A stretch of DNA of 39,061 bases from Edaphobacter sp. (GTDB taxonomy: Bacteria > Acidobacteriota > Terriglobia > Terriglobales > Acidobacteriaceae): NCBI GenBank assembly GCA_025462645.1, contig JAOAPB010000044.1:1-39061 (forward strand), read 5' to 3'. How positions within the stretch are numbered: the stretch's first letter is position 1; each line of letters opens with the position of its first letter. The notes below the pieces were generated by a model. That model was given only the letters and a program-made list of their open reading frames with translations. It did no database searches and was not told the DNA's origin. The position numbers and the translations under genes were made by a program. Below are positions 8,656 to 17,943 of this stretch, one piece after another.

Positions 8656-8785
8656 GGAAAGCTGAATCAAAAGAAAACGGCGCTCTCGCTCGTCGATGGT
8701 GTTCGCACATCGGGAACGTCAGCTACTTCTAAATTGGTATGTGTCCACGAGAGCCGCTCGCCCCTTTTGTGCAACTACGTTCGGC

Positions 8786-9049
8786 TCCCGGAACCTATTA
8801 CCGGGACAGGGGTCTCTCAATCGGTGGAAAGACATCTCAGATTCTCCTGCCATAACCGTTTTTCGGAACGCTCTGCAGAATCAGGATATCCAGCCAAGCC
8901 GCTACTACACGGCCTTTGGAGAGGCTGACGCTTCTTTTCTTATAGGTAAGCTTCTCGGCCCGCGTGAGCGAAATATGTCCCTGGTTAAAACGAGCCAGCT
9001 TTCGTGGCGGCGGCTCGCAGATAACAATGTGCTATTTGTGGGTGAAGGG
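8786..9049 (+). pseudogene. C-terminal sensor-like domain of a winged-helix regulator, fragment
   Basis: The block SPAITVFRNALQNQDI, RYYTAFGEADASFLIGKLL, LVKTSQLSWRRLADNNVLFV resembles the alpha/beta domain at the end of acidobacterial winged-helix proteins, where a GTxxxR/RYYTGxGEA segment precedes a final strand ending FLGSP. No DNA-binding domain is present upstream, and at about 9049 the frame runs into peptidase sequence. The open frame at 8696-9289 is therefore a fusion of scraps. Family assignment is by resemblance only. Confidence 0.4.
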
Positions 9050-9289
9050 CGTGAGACCGACGCATCCGACTGGCAGTACAGCGGCAATACCGCCAAGTAC
9101 GACGACAAGGTCGAAGACGCCGTGCACACCATCACCGTTCCTATCTCAAAGGACAATGTCTACTTCGGCATCCGCTCCTGCGACACTAAGGGCCATTGCA
9201 GCGCTGCTGTTGCTCCCGCTCCTGAAATACCTGTCCGCACTGGAACTCCCCGTCAGGGCGGTGCTCGCCAGGGACCTCCTGGCTTCTAG
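9050..9289 (+). pseudogene. M28-type peptidase, C-terminal fragment
   Basis: RETDASDWQYSGNTAKYDDK then HTITVPISKDNVYFGIRSCD and TKGHCSAAVAPAPE match the extreme end of secreted M28 (aminopeptidase Y/Q-like) peptidases, where WRETxxxDWQ, SKDNVxFGVRSxDxxGxxSPVxxPxP is a usual closing pattern. The catalytic domain is absent. The native terminator appears to have been kept just downstream. Confidence 0.6.
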
Positions 9290-9306
9290 GCTGCACTCAA
9301 ACAACT

Positions 9307-9346
9307 CCCATCACAGGCGCATCCTCCCTGTGACGGGGTTTCTTTT
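9307..9346 (+). terminator. Rho-independent terminator
   Basis: CCCATCACAGG (9307-9317) pairs with CCTGTGACGGG (9327-9337) apart from one A-C mismatch; a T-rich tail (GTTTCTTTT) follows. It lies 18 bases after the stop of the M28 fragment, presumably its original terminator. Confidence 0.75.
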
Positions 9347-9525
9347 GGCAATGCTGACATACGGATCACGTGTTCGATATCTGACATATCGGTTCAGTGA
9401 AGGTCCGCCTCTCCGCAAGCTGTTCCCGCGTGAGCGGAGCCTTCAGACGGTCAGGAGAGTCCTCATAGAACACCCGAGCATCAGGTGCTGATTTGCACCC
9501 GGATTGAATTTTGGCACGAGCAGCC

Positions 9526-10188
9526 CTACGAATGCGCGACAATCCCATTTCGAATGGCATACCTCACCAGGTCCGCAATTGAGCTGAACCCCAGCTTTCG
9601 ACTAATGTTGATCCGGTGCGACTCCACCGTCCGTATGCTGATTTGCAACTGCATCGCCACCTGTTTGCTCGTCTTACCATCCGCCAGCAGCCGTACTACC
9701 TCATCCTCACGTTCGGTCAATTGCGATACGGTCCTCTTCCCTGTTATTGCTGGTACCGTGTTGCCCGTAAGGTATTCTCGTAAGATCAGCTCCGCTACCC
9801 GCGACGCAAAGAAATGCCGATTCTCAGCCACCACTTCCACCGCCGCCAGCAAGTCGCTATCCGCGTCGCTTTTCAGCACTAACCCGCGTGCTCCAGCATG
9901 CAGCACCTCGCGAATTACCTGTTCGGAGTCGTGCATTGTCAACACCACCACGCCGGTCTGTGGAACCTTCTCGACAATCTGCTTGGCTATCTCTGGCCCA
10001 TTCAGTCCCGGCATCGAAAAATCCAGAATCGCAATATCCGGCTTCAGGCTTACTGCCATCTCTACTGCATCAATCCCATTGCTCGCCTCGCCGACCAACT
10101 GCCATCCGCTTTGCGTAGACAGCAGGTCGCGCAAACCACGACGAATCAGTTCATGGTCATCCGCAATTAATATCCTCAACTCAGCCAT
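9526..10188 (-). CDS. NarL/FixJ-type response regulator
   Basis: Intact, about 220 residues from the ATG at 10188. The receiver domain has the acidic pair in LIADDHELI, the phospho-acceptor aspartate in AILDFSMPG (residue 56), the conserved threonine in VVLTMHD and lysine in GLVLKSD. The C-terminal LuxR-type helix-turn-helix is TEREDEVVRLLADGKTSKQ plus VESHRINISRKLGF. The start overlaps the end of the kinase gene by eight bases (ATGGCTGAG contains the kinase TGA), so the two are translationally coupled and should act as a pair. The first codon at 10203 would add five residues of no evident use. It may control the adjacent amidase/TonB block; no operator was identified. Confidence 0.93.
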   Translation of the reverse strand: MAELRILIADDHELIRRGLRDLLSTQSGWQLVGEASNGIDAVEMAVSLKPDIAILDFSMPGLNGPEIAKQIVEKVPQTGVVVLTMHDSEQVIREVLHAGARGLVLKSDADSDLLAAVEVVAENRHFFASRVAELILREYLTGNTVPAITGKRTVSQLTEREDEVVRLLADGKTSKQVAMQLQISIRTVESHRINISRKLGFSSIADLVRYAIRNGIVAHS

Positions 10189-11278
10189 GGGCGCCCATCG
10201 CAATCGGTATCATCACCAGCACGGTCGTCCCCTCGCCATTGCAATCGATTGTCAAACATCCCCCCAATTCTTCCACACGCTCGCGCATCCCACTGACGCC
10301 CACACCGCCTTTACTGTCGCGCGCCTGAATCAATACTTCTCGTGCATGACCCCGACCCTCGTCGCTTACCTCCAGTTGTAGCCACCCTTCTATACGGTGC
10401 AGCGTAATACATACCACCGGGCTACCCGAGTGCCGCAGAACATTCGCCAGTGCTTCCTGCACAATCCGGAATATGGCGATCTCCACTCTGTCGCGAAACC
10501 GTCCCAGGTCGGAGCTCATCATGAGCGCCACCCGAATCCCGCTGCGTTGTTCAAATCCTTCTGCCAGCCACGGCAGCGCCCGCGTAAGCCCGGCCTCTCC
10601 CAACAAAGGCGGGTGCAACAGATAGGAGGCACTCCGTATCCGTGCCGAGCACTGCAACGCAATCTCCCGGGTCTCTTGGACGAGTACCTTGAGGGCCTCA
10701 TCCTTATCCCCCACTAGGTTTTTGAGCCGCGTCAGGTTCCAGTTCAGCACCGTTAACTCCTGCGAGGTCGAATCATGAAGATCCCGCGCAATTCGCCGGC
10801 GTTCCTCTTGTTGCAGGTTGTCCATCTGATCTGAAATTGCGCGGAACGCCGTCCGCGCCTTATTCCGGTCTGTTACATCCTGGTACAAGCCATAGACTCC
10901 GGCCAGTTCACCGTCCACGATCAACGGGATACCATAGATCTCGACATCCACCATCATGCCATCGCGCCTGCGACGCTGCGCCACAGTATGCACCTTGTGC
11001 CCCTGCACGACGAGCCCACTCAGTCGCGCCGCTTCCTCAACTTCACCCGGTCCAGCTATCAAACCATCCAGATCTGCCGCTAAAAGCTCTTTTGGCGTGA
11101 ATTGGAAGAGTCTCTCAAAGGCTGGATTACACATCGTAAATCGATGCAGCGCATCGAGAACAACTATAGCGATCGGGCTATTTTCAATGAGAGCACGCAG
11201 ATAGGTGGCGGAAGTGCCTGCATCCGTCCGCGGGAAAGGGAACATAGTATGAGTTTCGAGAAACTCATGCTCTCTCAT
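10181..11278 (-). CDS. NarL-family PAS-containing sensor histidine kinase
   Basis: Intact, 365 residues from the second in-frame ATG. That start is chosen because GGAGG lies five bases before it; the ATG at 11290 overlaps that Shine-Dalgarno. A PAS domain covers about 25-140 (IENSPIAIVVLDALHRF, GVYGLYQDVTDR). The HisKA_3 dimerisation domain holds the phospho-accepting histidine in RRRIARDLHDSTSQEL, and the ATPase has an N box (RIVQEALANVLRHSG) and G boxes (DEGRG, GVGVSGMRER). No membrane segment or signal peptide is seen, so it is a cytoplasmic sensor. The signal is unknown. It is cotranscribed with the response regulator and lies immediately downstream of the amidase gene on the same strand. 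Confidence 0.92.
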   Translation of the reverse strand: MREHEFLETHTMFPFPRTDAGTSATYLRALIENSPIAIVVLDALHRFTMCNPAFERLFQFTPKELLAADLDGLIAGPGEVEEAARLSGLVVQGHKVHTVAQRRRRDGMMVDVEIYGIPLIVDGELAGVYGLYQDVTDRNKARTAFRAISDQMDNLQQEERRRIARDLHDSTSQELTVLNWNLTRLKNLVGDKDEALKVLVQETREIALQCSARIRSASYLLHPPLLGEAGLTRALPWLAEGFEQRSGIRVALMMSSDLGRFRDRVEIAIFRIVQEALANVLRHSGSPVVCITLHRIEGWLQLEVSDEGRGHAREVLIQARDSKGGVGVSGMRERVEELGGCLTIDCNGEGTTVLVMIPIAMGAHG

Positions 11279-11417
11279 GATGGCCTCCATCGTGACTATT
11301 GCGATTAGTGCAAAAGCATGTTGGGGCTGCTCGTGAATCTAAAATGTGTAAGTTATTCGAAGAATAACGGACTTTTCACAAATCCGTAAAGCTGATTAAA
11401 GGAATTGCACACAAATA

Positions 11418-11456
11418 AGTGCAACTGCCGGGTTCAAGCCGTCCGGCAGTTGCACT
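11418..11456 (-). terminator. Perfect 13-bp hairpin after the amidase gene, probable terminator
   Basis: AGTGCAACTGCCG (11418-11430) is perfectly complementary to CGGCAGTTGCACT (11444-11456) with a 13-base loop. Read leftward, it is followed by TTATTTGTG. It lies about 90 bases past the stop of the amidase at 11548 and before the kinase gene, so it probably ends transcription of the amidase block and separates it from the two-component genes. Confidence 0.65.
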
Positions 11457-11547
11457 CTCCGCGATCCGCGGGTGTGGAGCAGGGTTGCCCTAAATAGTCG
11501 TTGCAACGATCCAGCGAACTTCACCATGGCCGGAGTCGCTGGTACAC

Positions 11548-12570
11548 CTACTTTGTTGCGGTGGTAATAAAAATGTTCTTCGGGCACATGGCATGTACGC
11601 CCACATTGCCATCGACCAGTTGGGTGATGTCGAGGTCCACGGCCACGCTCGACAGCATGTATGCGTCATCCCGCGTCATATGCTTCTCTTCCACCAGGAA
11701 ATCGATCATGTCGCGTAAGGCGTGCTCAGTCGCTTCCTTCAGGTCGGGGCTGAAGCCCATCGTGATGTAATGCGTCGGTGTCTCCGCGCGCGGCCACGAC
11801 ATCGGCTTATTTTTATGGACTACGAACTTGAACGTTCCGGTCAGGAACGTCTCCATTGCAGTAATGTCCACCTCGCCATTGCCCTGCCCCGCATGTCCAT
11901 CTCCAGCCACAAACAGCGCTCCCTTGGCAGCCACTGGAATGTAAAGCGTTGTTCCCGCAACCAGTTCTTTGTTATCCATGTTGCCTGCGTGCGCAAAGGG
12001 AGGAGCGCTGTCGATGCGACCACTGCCCGGAGCGACGCCCATGCTGCCAAAGAACGGGTGCAATGGAATTTCAATCCCCGGAGCGAAGTGCCCGATCATT
12101 TTGCTGCGATCCAGAGGAATCAGGCGCTGCCGGCTGTACGGGAATTCCATGGGCAGAAATCCGCGGTGCAATCCGAAGCCATTGCATGCGAAGTTCGCGT
12201 CGATATCAACCTTTAGAATCTGCACCTCCAGCACATCACCCGGTTCCGCTTCCTCCACTGCGACCGGCCCTGTCAGAATGTGTCCGCCCGGGCCTTTGTC
12301 CGCGGCCGGCGTGTTTTTGTATACCTCATCGTTATAGGCAGGAATATCCTCAGCCTTGACTCCCCTCGCCACCAACCTGTCTGTCGGCCCACACGTCGAG
12401 AGAGTCTGAATCCGCACAGTATCGCCGCTTTTGACCGTTAACGCGGCCTTCTGAACGCCATAGTGTCCCCAAGATACTGTTTTGGACGAGGCAGACAACG
12501 TGTAGTCCGACGCCAGAAGTGGCAGCGAACTACACAACAAAACTCCGGCAAGCACAAACGAACCACGCAT
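11548..12570 (-). CDS. Secreted acetamidase/formamidase (FmdA/AmdA family)
   Basis: Intact, 340 residues. A signal peptide (FVLAGVLLCSSLPLLAS) precedes the mature enzyme. The FmdA/AmdA fold is shown by VSWGHYGVQKAALTVKSGDT, GPVAVEEAEPGDVLEVQIL, FFGSMGVAP, the metal/active-site stretch VAGDGHAGQGNGEVDITAME and MGFSPDLKEATEHALRDMID. The family hydrolyses short amides to acid and ammonia; export to the periplasm is unusual for the classical cytoplasmic enzymes but common in Acidobacteriota. GAGGACTGA precedes the ATG. It lies 98 bases downstream of the TonB receptor on the same strand, so joint transcription is likely. A broken paralogue lies on the other side of the receptor. The exact substrate cannot be read. 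Confidence 0.88.
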   Translation of the reverse strand: MRGSFVLAGVLLCSSLPLLASDYTLSASSKTVSWGHYGVQKAALTVKSGDTVRIQTLSTCGPTDRLVARGVKAEDIPAYNDEVYKNTPAADKGPGGHILTGPVAVEEAEPGDVLEVQILKVDIDANFACNGFGLHRGFLPMEFPYSRQRLIPLDRSKMIGHFAPGIEIPLHPFFGSMGVAPGSGRIDSAPPFAHAGNMDNKELVAGTTLYIPVAAKGALFVAGDGHAGQGNGEVDITAMETFLTGTFKFVVHKNKPMSWPRAETPTHYITMGFSPDLKEATEHALRDMIDFLVEEKHMTRDDAYMLSSVAVDLDITQLVDGNVGVHAMCPKNIFITTATK

Positions 12571-12667
12571 TCAGTCCTCACTGTTCGAAAAGGGTTAAAA
12601 ACATTGGGTTGCGACGATTGCCTTCCCTTGCTTATTGGAACGACAATCGTCATTTTTACATCGCAGT

Positions 12668-15600
12668 TTAAAACTGGTACTTGAGGGCGAACTGAATCAA
12701 TCGTGGAGCCACAGACGAAGCATTGATCACGCTGTAGCTCGCAGTTCCCACACCGGTTCCTGGGTTGGCATACTGCGCATGGTTCCAAACATTGAAGAAC
12801 TCTGTTCGGAAGTCGAGCGTAGCATCCTCGCGAATACCACCGACCTTGGTGGACTTCGCCAGCGTCATATCCCAGTTGTTGTTACCCGGTCCGCGAACCG
12901 CGCCGACAGAACTGTTACCGTAGTCGATCGCTTGCGGGCCTCCAGTTGTAGCAGCAGCGCTAAACGGAACAGCGGGAGCGGTCACAAAAACAGTCCCACT
13001 CGGGTTCAGGTAGGTGTTGTTTTTAATGCGCGTCAATAGGGATGAGCCATCCTTGTTCAGGATGTCCGCATTGCCCTTGCCTGGCGCGAGCTGCGCACGG
13101 CTTGCAGTGCCATAAGCGGTACCGTTCCTCGCATCGGTAAAGGTCAGCGGTTTACCCGATTGGAAGGTCGCCACACCGGAGAACTTCCATCCACCAGTAG
13201 CCACCCGTGCAAACGCTCCACCATTTTTCCAACTCGGCAACTGCCAGATGTAGGCGACCACTAACCGGTGCGTGCGGTCATAAGCCGCCAGACCATAGCG
13301 GGCATAGCGGTTGTTCGGGTCGTTGCTGTTGCCACTGCCACCGGAGAAGACGCCGTTCAGGCCATCGCCGCCGGTAACCGTGGTCATGCCCTTGCTCCAG
13401 GTATATGCGGCCTGCAGAAACACGCCGTGATTCATCTGTCGTTTTAGCGTCGACTGCATGCTGTTGTAGTTGGAGAAGCCATACGTCTCAATGCGCGTTA
13501 CGCCGCCAGGCGTGAAGCCCTGGTAGGGCACGCGCGCTTGCAGGTTAGCGGATGCCACCGTGTTTGTGGTAACACCATTGATCGGACTGGTTGGGCTGGC
13601 CAGGTAGGCTCTATTCAGCGCGCGAGACTCAGCAAGACGAGTTCCGCGCGTTCCCACATAACCCACTTCGAGCACCAGCTTAGCAGGCAGCTGTTGCTGA
13701 ACGTCCATGTTGTACTGCTGTACCAAAGGCGAGTCGATATTCTGGGCAACGCCGGTAACCGTCAGGGTGTAGTTGGGCGAACGTGGCCGCCACACACCGG
13801 GCGTAAGCGCAGTCGTGAACGGAGTCTGGAAAGTCGCAGCGGCATTCGCTGTTCCACTCAGGCTTGCCGAGCTTACGAATGGCTGACCGCCTAACGTCTG
13901 TAGCACGGAGTTGGCGTTTGGCAGCGTATAGAAAACGCCATAGCCGCCACGCAGCACAGTCGAGCTCTCAGTGCCGAGCGGCTGCCAGGCAAAACCAATC
14001 CTAGGCCCGAAGTTATGCAGGGGGATATCGTTGTCTGAGAGGCTTGTGCTACCCAGCCTCTTAATGCCTGCTGGAAGAGTCAGCCGATAATTGTTCGGCA
14101 CGACGAAGCCCTGAAAGGTTCCGCCGGCCGGCACAGGCTCGAACGGAGTTACCAGGGAGGGGTAGAAGCTGCTCAACTGGCCATGATTTGCGCTTACGCC
14201 ACTGTTCAGCTCCCAGCGTAACCCGGCATTCACCGTCAGGTTCGATATAAGCTTTATATCGTCCTGGATGAACATCGCCATACTGGTCCCGCGATAACCC
14301 TTGTAGTAGGAGCCCTGTTGGCTTCCGCTCGAATTCACATTGCTGAATCCCGAACCGTTCTGTGCAGCACTCATGCCCAGCAGAAAATCTTGGAAAGTCT
14401 GAAAGCCTAGGCTGCCACGCTTGTTGTTCGGGTCGTCGAAGTTGAACTGGTTCTTCTCACCTAGAAAGCCGGCGCGGAAGCTCTGCTTGCCGTGTGTCCA
14501 CGAGATCTGGTCGCTGATTTCAAAGGTGTTGACGGCGGAGAACGAAACATCATTGTTGACGCCACCCAGATTGAAGTAGCCGGTGGTCGAAATGATTGGA
14601 GTAAGCGGATAGGTGGGATCGCTCGGCGCAGTCATGCCGATCTGGTCAAAGGTCAGGTTCGCCTGCGTTTGTAGACGACCCACGCTGCGGATGTAGCCGA
14701 TCAGCCCCTCGTTCAAGAAGTGCGGGCTAAGTGCCGAAGTCAGCTTCAACACCGCCACCTGGCTGTTAAAAGTCGGCGTCACACCATTACCCGGCGTATT
14801 GGTGGTATTGCTGAAGGGCTGGTTCTGTGGCTGGTTTGAGTAGAAGTAACGCTGCGAGAAAGTCTGCGTCGGCGAGATGATGTAGTCGGTATTCACCAAG
14901 AACTGGTCTTCGCTGTAGTGCGATGGGATACTGAACGTTGATAGACCGATTGGATTGCCATTTGAATCGGTGCTGTAGCGCTGCGGCGTTGGAATTAGGT
15001 AGGTGCCGTTTGCAATCTTCTGACGCAAGAGATTCAGTGCCACCGGATTAATGTTGCTGCCATCGCAGGCTACACTCACTCCGCCGTTGAAGGGCGCCCA
15101 CTTCGCTTTTCCTGCGGCTGTGCTTGCAGTGCTTCCGCTGGGACATGCGATTCTGCCGATCGCGGCTGCACTTCGGTCGTCCGTGATGGGAAACAGCGAA
15201 TTGCTGGCCAGCGAGCTTGAACTGAGGCCGTTGACCTGACGGGTGCCCTGGTATGACCCAAAGATGAATATCTTATCCTTCAGGATTGGCCCACCCAGCG
15301 TTCCGCCGAACTGGTTCTGCTTCATCACCGCGCGCTTTTGTCCGCCGATCTTCAGGAAAGTGTCGTTCGCATTCAGCACGTCATTGCGGAAGAACTCCCA
15401 CACCGACCCGTGAATGGCGTTGCTGCCCGTTTTGGTGATCACGTCCACATTCGCGCCCGCATCGCGTCCGAAACCTGCGTCGTAGTTCGTCGTCTGGATC
15501 TTGAACTCCTGCAGCGTGTCCGGATTCGGAATCGCGATACCGGCCTGCTGCACAAAATCACCCGCGCGGCCTGAGCCGAAATTGTTGATGTCCGCGCCGT

Positions 15601-16204
15601 CCATGTGGAAGTTGTTGCTGATACTGCTGGCGCCGTTTACATATACATCCTGTGTTCCCTTACCCAGCGCGGCCGCATTGTTTACGTCACCGGCAACACC
15701 AGCAGACATCGTCAGCACCTGCGTGAAGTTGCGGTTTGTGAGCGGGACCTCCCGAATCGTAGTGCCATCTACCACGGTGCCCAAAGTCGCGTTTTCTACC
15801 TGCAGGGACGCTTCTTGTGAACTTACTTCCACGGTCTCGCTCTGGCTGCCCAGGAACAGCTTGGCATCCACGCGAACGGTCTCCGTCACAGTTACGGTGA
15901 TGTCGCCCGGGTTCTGCGTTTTAAATCCGGGGGCTCCAATCGTCACACTGTAAAGTCCCGGTGGCAGCAGGCCGACCGTGTACTGACCGTCCTTGTCGGT
16001 CAATGCTGTCCGGACCGCGGCCGTCCCTTGCGACTTTACAGTCACGATGCTGGAGGTGATTACGGCTCCTTGTGGATCTGTCACAGTACCGCGGATCGCA
16101 CCGGTGGTGGACGTCTGGCCAACTGCCAGATGTGCCGTCAGGAGCAAGATCAGGAGATTAAACGCAACTCTGCATCTGCCGAAGGAGAAGGCATTCCATT
16201 TCAT
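12668..16204 (-). CDS. TonB-dependent receptor with N-terminal carboxypeptidase-regulatory-like domain (Oar-like)
   Basis: Intact, 1178 residues, the usual length for the acidobacterial Oar-like group. The signal peptide ends near AHLAVGQ. A CarboxypepD_reg-like fold covers about 33-120 (GAIRGTVTDPQGAVI, GQYTVGLLPPGLYSVTIGAP). The plug follows (REVPLTNRNFTQVLTMSAG, FHMDGADINNF, FGRDAGANVDVITKTGSN, GGTLGGPILKDKIFIFGSY). The remainder is the 22-strand barrel, ending in the aromatic terminus FALKYQF that targets the outer membrane. Such receptors import large or scarce solutes using TonB energy. CGAGG lies seven bases before the ATG. The flanking secreted amidases suggest an amide-bearing substrate or product; that is inference. 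Confidence 0.92.
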   Translation of the reverse strand: MKWNAFSFGRCRVAFNLLILLLTAHLAVGQTSTTGAIRGTVTDPQGAVITSSIVTVKSQGTAAVRTALTDKDGQYTVGLLPPGLYSVTIGAPGFKTQNPGDITVTVTETVRVDAKLFLGSQSETVEVSSQEASLQVENATLGTVVDGTTIREVPLTNRNFTQVLTMSAGVAGDVNNAAALGKGTQDVYVNGASSISNNFHMDGADINNFGSGRAGDFVQQAGIAIPNPDTLQEFKIQTTNYDAGFGRDAGANVDVITKTGSNAIHGSVWEFFRNDVLNANDTFLKIGGQKRAVMKQNQFGGTLGGPILKDKIFIFGSYQGTRQVNGLSSSSLASNSLFPITDDRSAAAIGRIACPSGSTASTAAGKAKWAPFNGGVSVACDGSNINPVALNLLRQKIANGTYLIPTPQRYSTDSNGNPIGLSTFSIPSHYSEDQFLVNTDYIISPTQTFSQRYFYSNQPQNQPFSNTTNTPGNGVTPTFNSQVAVLKLTSALSPHFLNEGLIGYIRSVGRLQTQANLTFDQIGMTAPSDPTYPLTPIISTTGYFNLGGVNNDVSFSAVNTFEISDQISWTHGKQSFRAGFLGEKNQFNFDDPNNKRGSLGFQTFQDFLLGMSAAQNGSGFSNVNSSGSQQGSYYKGYRGTSMAMFIQDDIKLISNLTVNAGLRWELNSGVSANHGQLSSFYPSLVTPFEPVPAGGTFQGFVVPNNYRLTLPAGIKRLGSTSLSDNDIPLHNFGPRIGFAWQPLGTESSTVLRGGYGVFYTLPNANSVLQTLGGQPFVSSASLSGTANAAATFQTPFTTALTPGVWRPRSPNYTLTVTGVAQNIDSPLVQQYNMDVQQQLPAKLVLEVGYVGTRGTRLAESRALNRAYLASPTSPINGVTTNTVASANLQARVPYQGFTPGGVTRIETYGFSNYNSMQSTLKRQMNHGVFLQAAYTWSKGMTTVTGGDGLNGVFSGGSGNSNDPNNRYARYGLAAYDRTHRLVVAYIWQLPSWKNGGAFARVATGGWKFSGVATFQSGKPLTFTDARNGTAYGTASRAQLAPGKGNADILNKDGSSLLTRIKNNTYLNPSGTVFVTAPAVPFSAAATTGGPQAIDYGNSSVGAVRGPGNNNWDMTLAKSTKVGGIREDATLDFRTEFFNVWNHAQYANPGTGVGTASYSVINASSVAPRLIQFALKYQF

Positions 16205-16330
16205 GTCGGAACCTCGTTATCAGGGTTCCTCCACTATGCAGGAAGTTTTCGATTTGCGATATTCGTATAAATACTGAGTATTACGCCGAACTTCGTAGGT
16301 ATTTCTACTGAAACGGCTCTACTACTTCAC
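16205..16330 (-). promoter_or_regulatory. Upstream region of the TonB receptor with a 13-bp palindrome
   Basis: AATACT-G-AGTATT (16270-16282) is a perfect odd palindrome about 70 bases before the receptor start, in an AT-rich promoter-like stretch. A weaker GTAG/CTAC pair flanks GTATTT near 16298. Position suggests an operator; no regulator can be named. Confidence 0.4.
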
Positions 16331-16407
16331 CAATCTTGGCTGCAACATCATGCGACGAAAGCCATCTTCTAGACGGCCTTCGTTACATCGTTTGTCTGAA
16401 ATGAGCT

Positions 16408-17752
16408 CTATTTCGCAGTTGGAGCAGACAGCATGGCCAGAGCGCTCTTCGGCACCTTCGTCACTACGTCAAGCTCCGGATCCACCAGTTCCGTCACCTC
16501 GATCTTCATCACCGCTCCGAGGAACAGTGCAACCTCGCTGTCGTTGAGGCCGTAATCATGTTTGATCCACGTCGCAAGCTGCGCGGTTGAGACCTTTAAC
16601 GCCTCCTGAAGCGAGCCAGCCACGCCGAACGAGATGATGTAGTCGTTATCCTCTTCGCGAATCCCCTGCGTCTGGTAGCCCTTGATCACCTCAACCGAGA
16701 AGTCGACGGCCATCGATGTCTCAAGTCCTGTCTGGGTCACCTCCCCATCCGCCATCGCGGCGTGGCCGTCGCCGAAGCCGAACAACGCGCCTGGATGAAA
16801 AACAGGAAAGAACATCGTAGTCCCCGACACCGTTCCGTTGTAATCGAGATTTCCGCCATAAACTCCAAGGTGCGGTCCGGTGAAGGCCTCAAAACCTGGC
16901 GGTGCAACCGAGATGCAGCCCAGCATCGGCGCTTCATCGTCACCTTGAAGTTCTTCAGTGCAGGCGTCGGAGCTGTCAGCATCGCAATTCCCGTAGTATT
17001 GTCCAGCTGATACTCACCGTTGAACCGCTGGTCGTACTCCGCTGCGAGGTTGTAGGCGGGCGTCACACCAAACTGCTGAATTCTGCTGCCCTGCCGTGCC
17101 GTCTTGCGGTTTGGCTCAATCTTGATGAGGTGCACCACCAGCGTGTCTCCCGGCAGAGCTCCTTCCACATAGATCGGCCCAATGTTTGCATTACCTCCCA
17201 AGGCCACGCGCTTCAAATTCTTGTCCATACCCGCTGAATCCGGAGACCACGTATGAACGATGTCGCCCGGGAAGATATGAATGCCGGGCTTGTTCCCGGC
17301 ATAGTAGTAGGCCTCGAAAGTCGTGGGCTCGTAGTTTATCTCGCGCGGCTTGGCCGGCGGCACCAGCTCACGCGTCAACGTCCACATCATGGCCTGTGGC
17401 ACCGGAGCGTGGCCCCCTGAACCACCGGCAAAACCGCCCGGCCTACGGCCCAGGCCCATCATGGTTCCCGAACCTTCACCCCCTTCCCCCGCAATCTGGC
17501 CCGTCACAGTACCGGCAGCGTTGCCCTCCGCGTCGTTCAGCGCGATGGTCACCGTTGAATCCTTGACCGATCCCTTCACAGTCGCGCTGCCCCATGTGCC
17601 GCTCAAAGCGTTGCCCCTGCGCTCGAGCGATACACGTGCATAAACCGGCTCAGTAACACCAGGCTTGAGATCTCAGCCACCCATTTACCAGCAACCTCAG
17701 CTAACGCCACACAGGGCAAAGTCGAGACCCCAGTCATCACCATCACCGCCAT
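16408..17752 (-). pseudogene. Secreted acetamidase/formamidase paralogue with two frameshifts
   Basis: Three leftward frames make one protein. The first starts at the ATG at 17752 with a signal peptide (VMTGVSTLPCVALA) and EVAGKWVAEISS. One base is missing near 17670; the next frame continues VTEPVYARVSLERRGNAL and then SGTWGSATVKGSVKDST with a glycine-rich linker. FmdA motifs follow (TFEAYYYAGNKPGIHIFPGD, VHTWSPDSAG, YVEGALPGDTLVVHLIKIEP). After a second shift near 16927 come MLGCISVAPPGFEAF, GALFGFGDGHAAMADGEVT and the C-terminus. Compared with the intact paralogue at 11548 it has an extra N-terminal domain of roughly 80 residues, of a kind seen before FmdA in some acidobacterial proteins. 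As read it yields no full-length enzyme. Confidence 0.78.
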
Positions 17753-17943
17753 CGCATGCGCATCGTCTTCTCCCTGTTTTATAAAAATGGTTCACCCAGC
17801 AGCAACACTGGCCTTAAGACACTGCCACATCATTCATCCGAGCATTTTTCTAAAAACCATAGAAAGCCTGGGTGTGCCGAGATTTATACCATGCTCGCCA
17901 ATTGTGACCCAACACGACGCCAACTTGGCCGAGACGCAAGCTC

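Noticed and set aside
9485..10381. Rightward open frame of 298 codons
   Set aside because: Antisense to the response regulator and the end of the kinase; Ser/Thr/Arg-rich with no domain.
11418..11456. Hairpin as an attachment site or protein operator
   Set aside because: Position after the amidase stop and the T-rich stretch in the leftward direction fit a terminator better.
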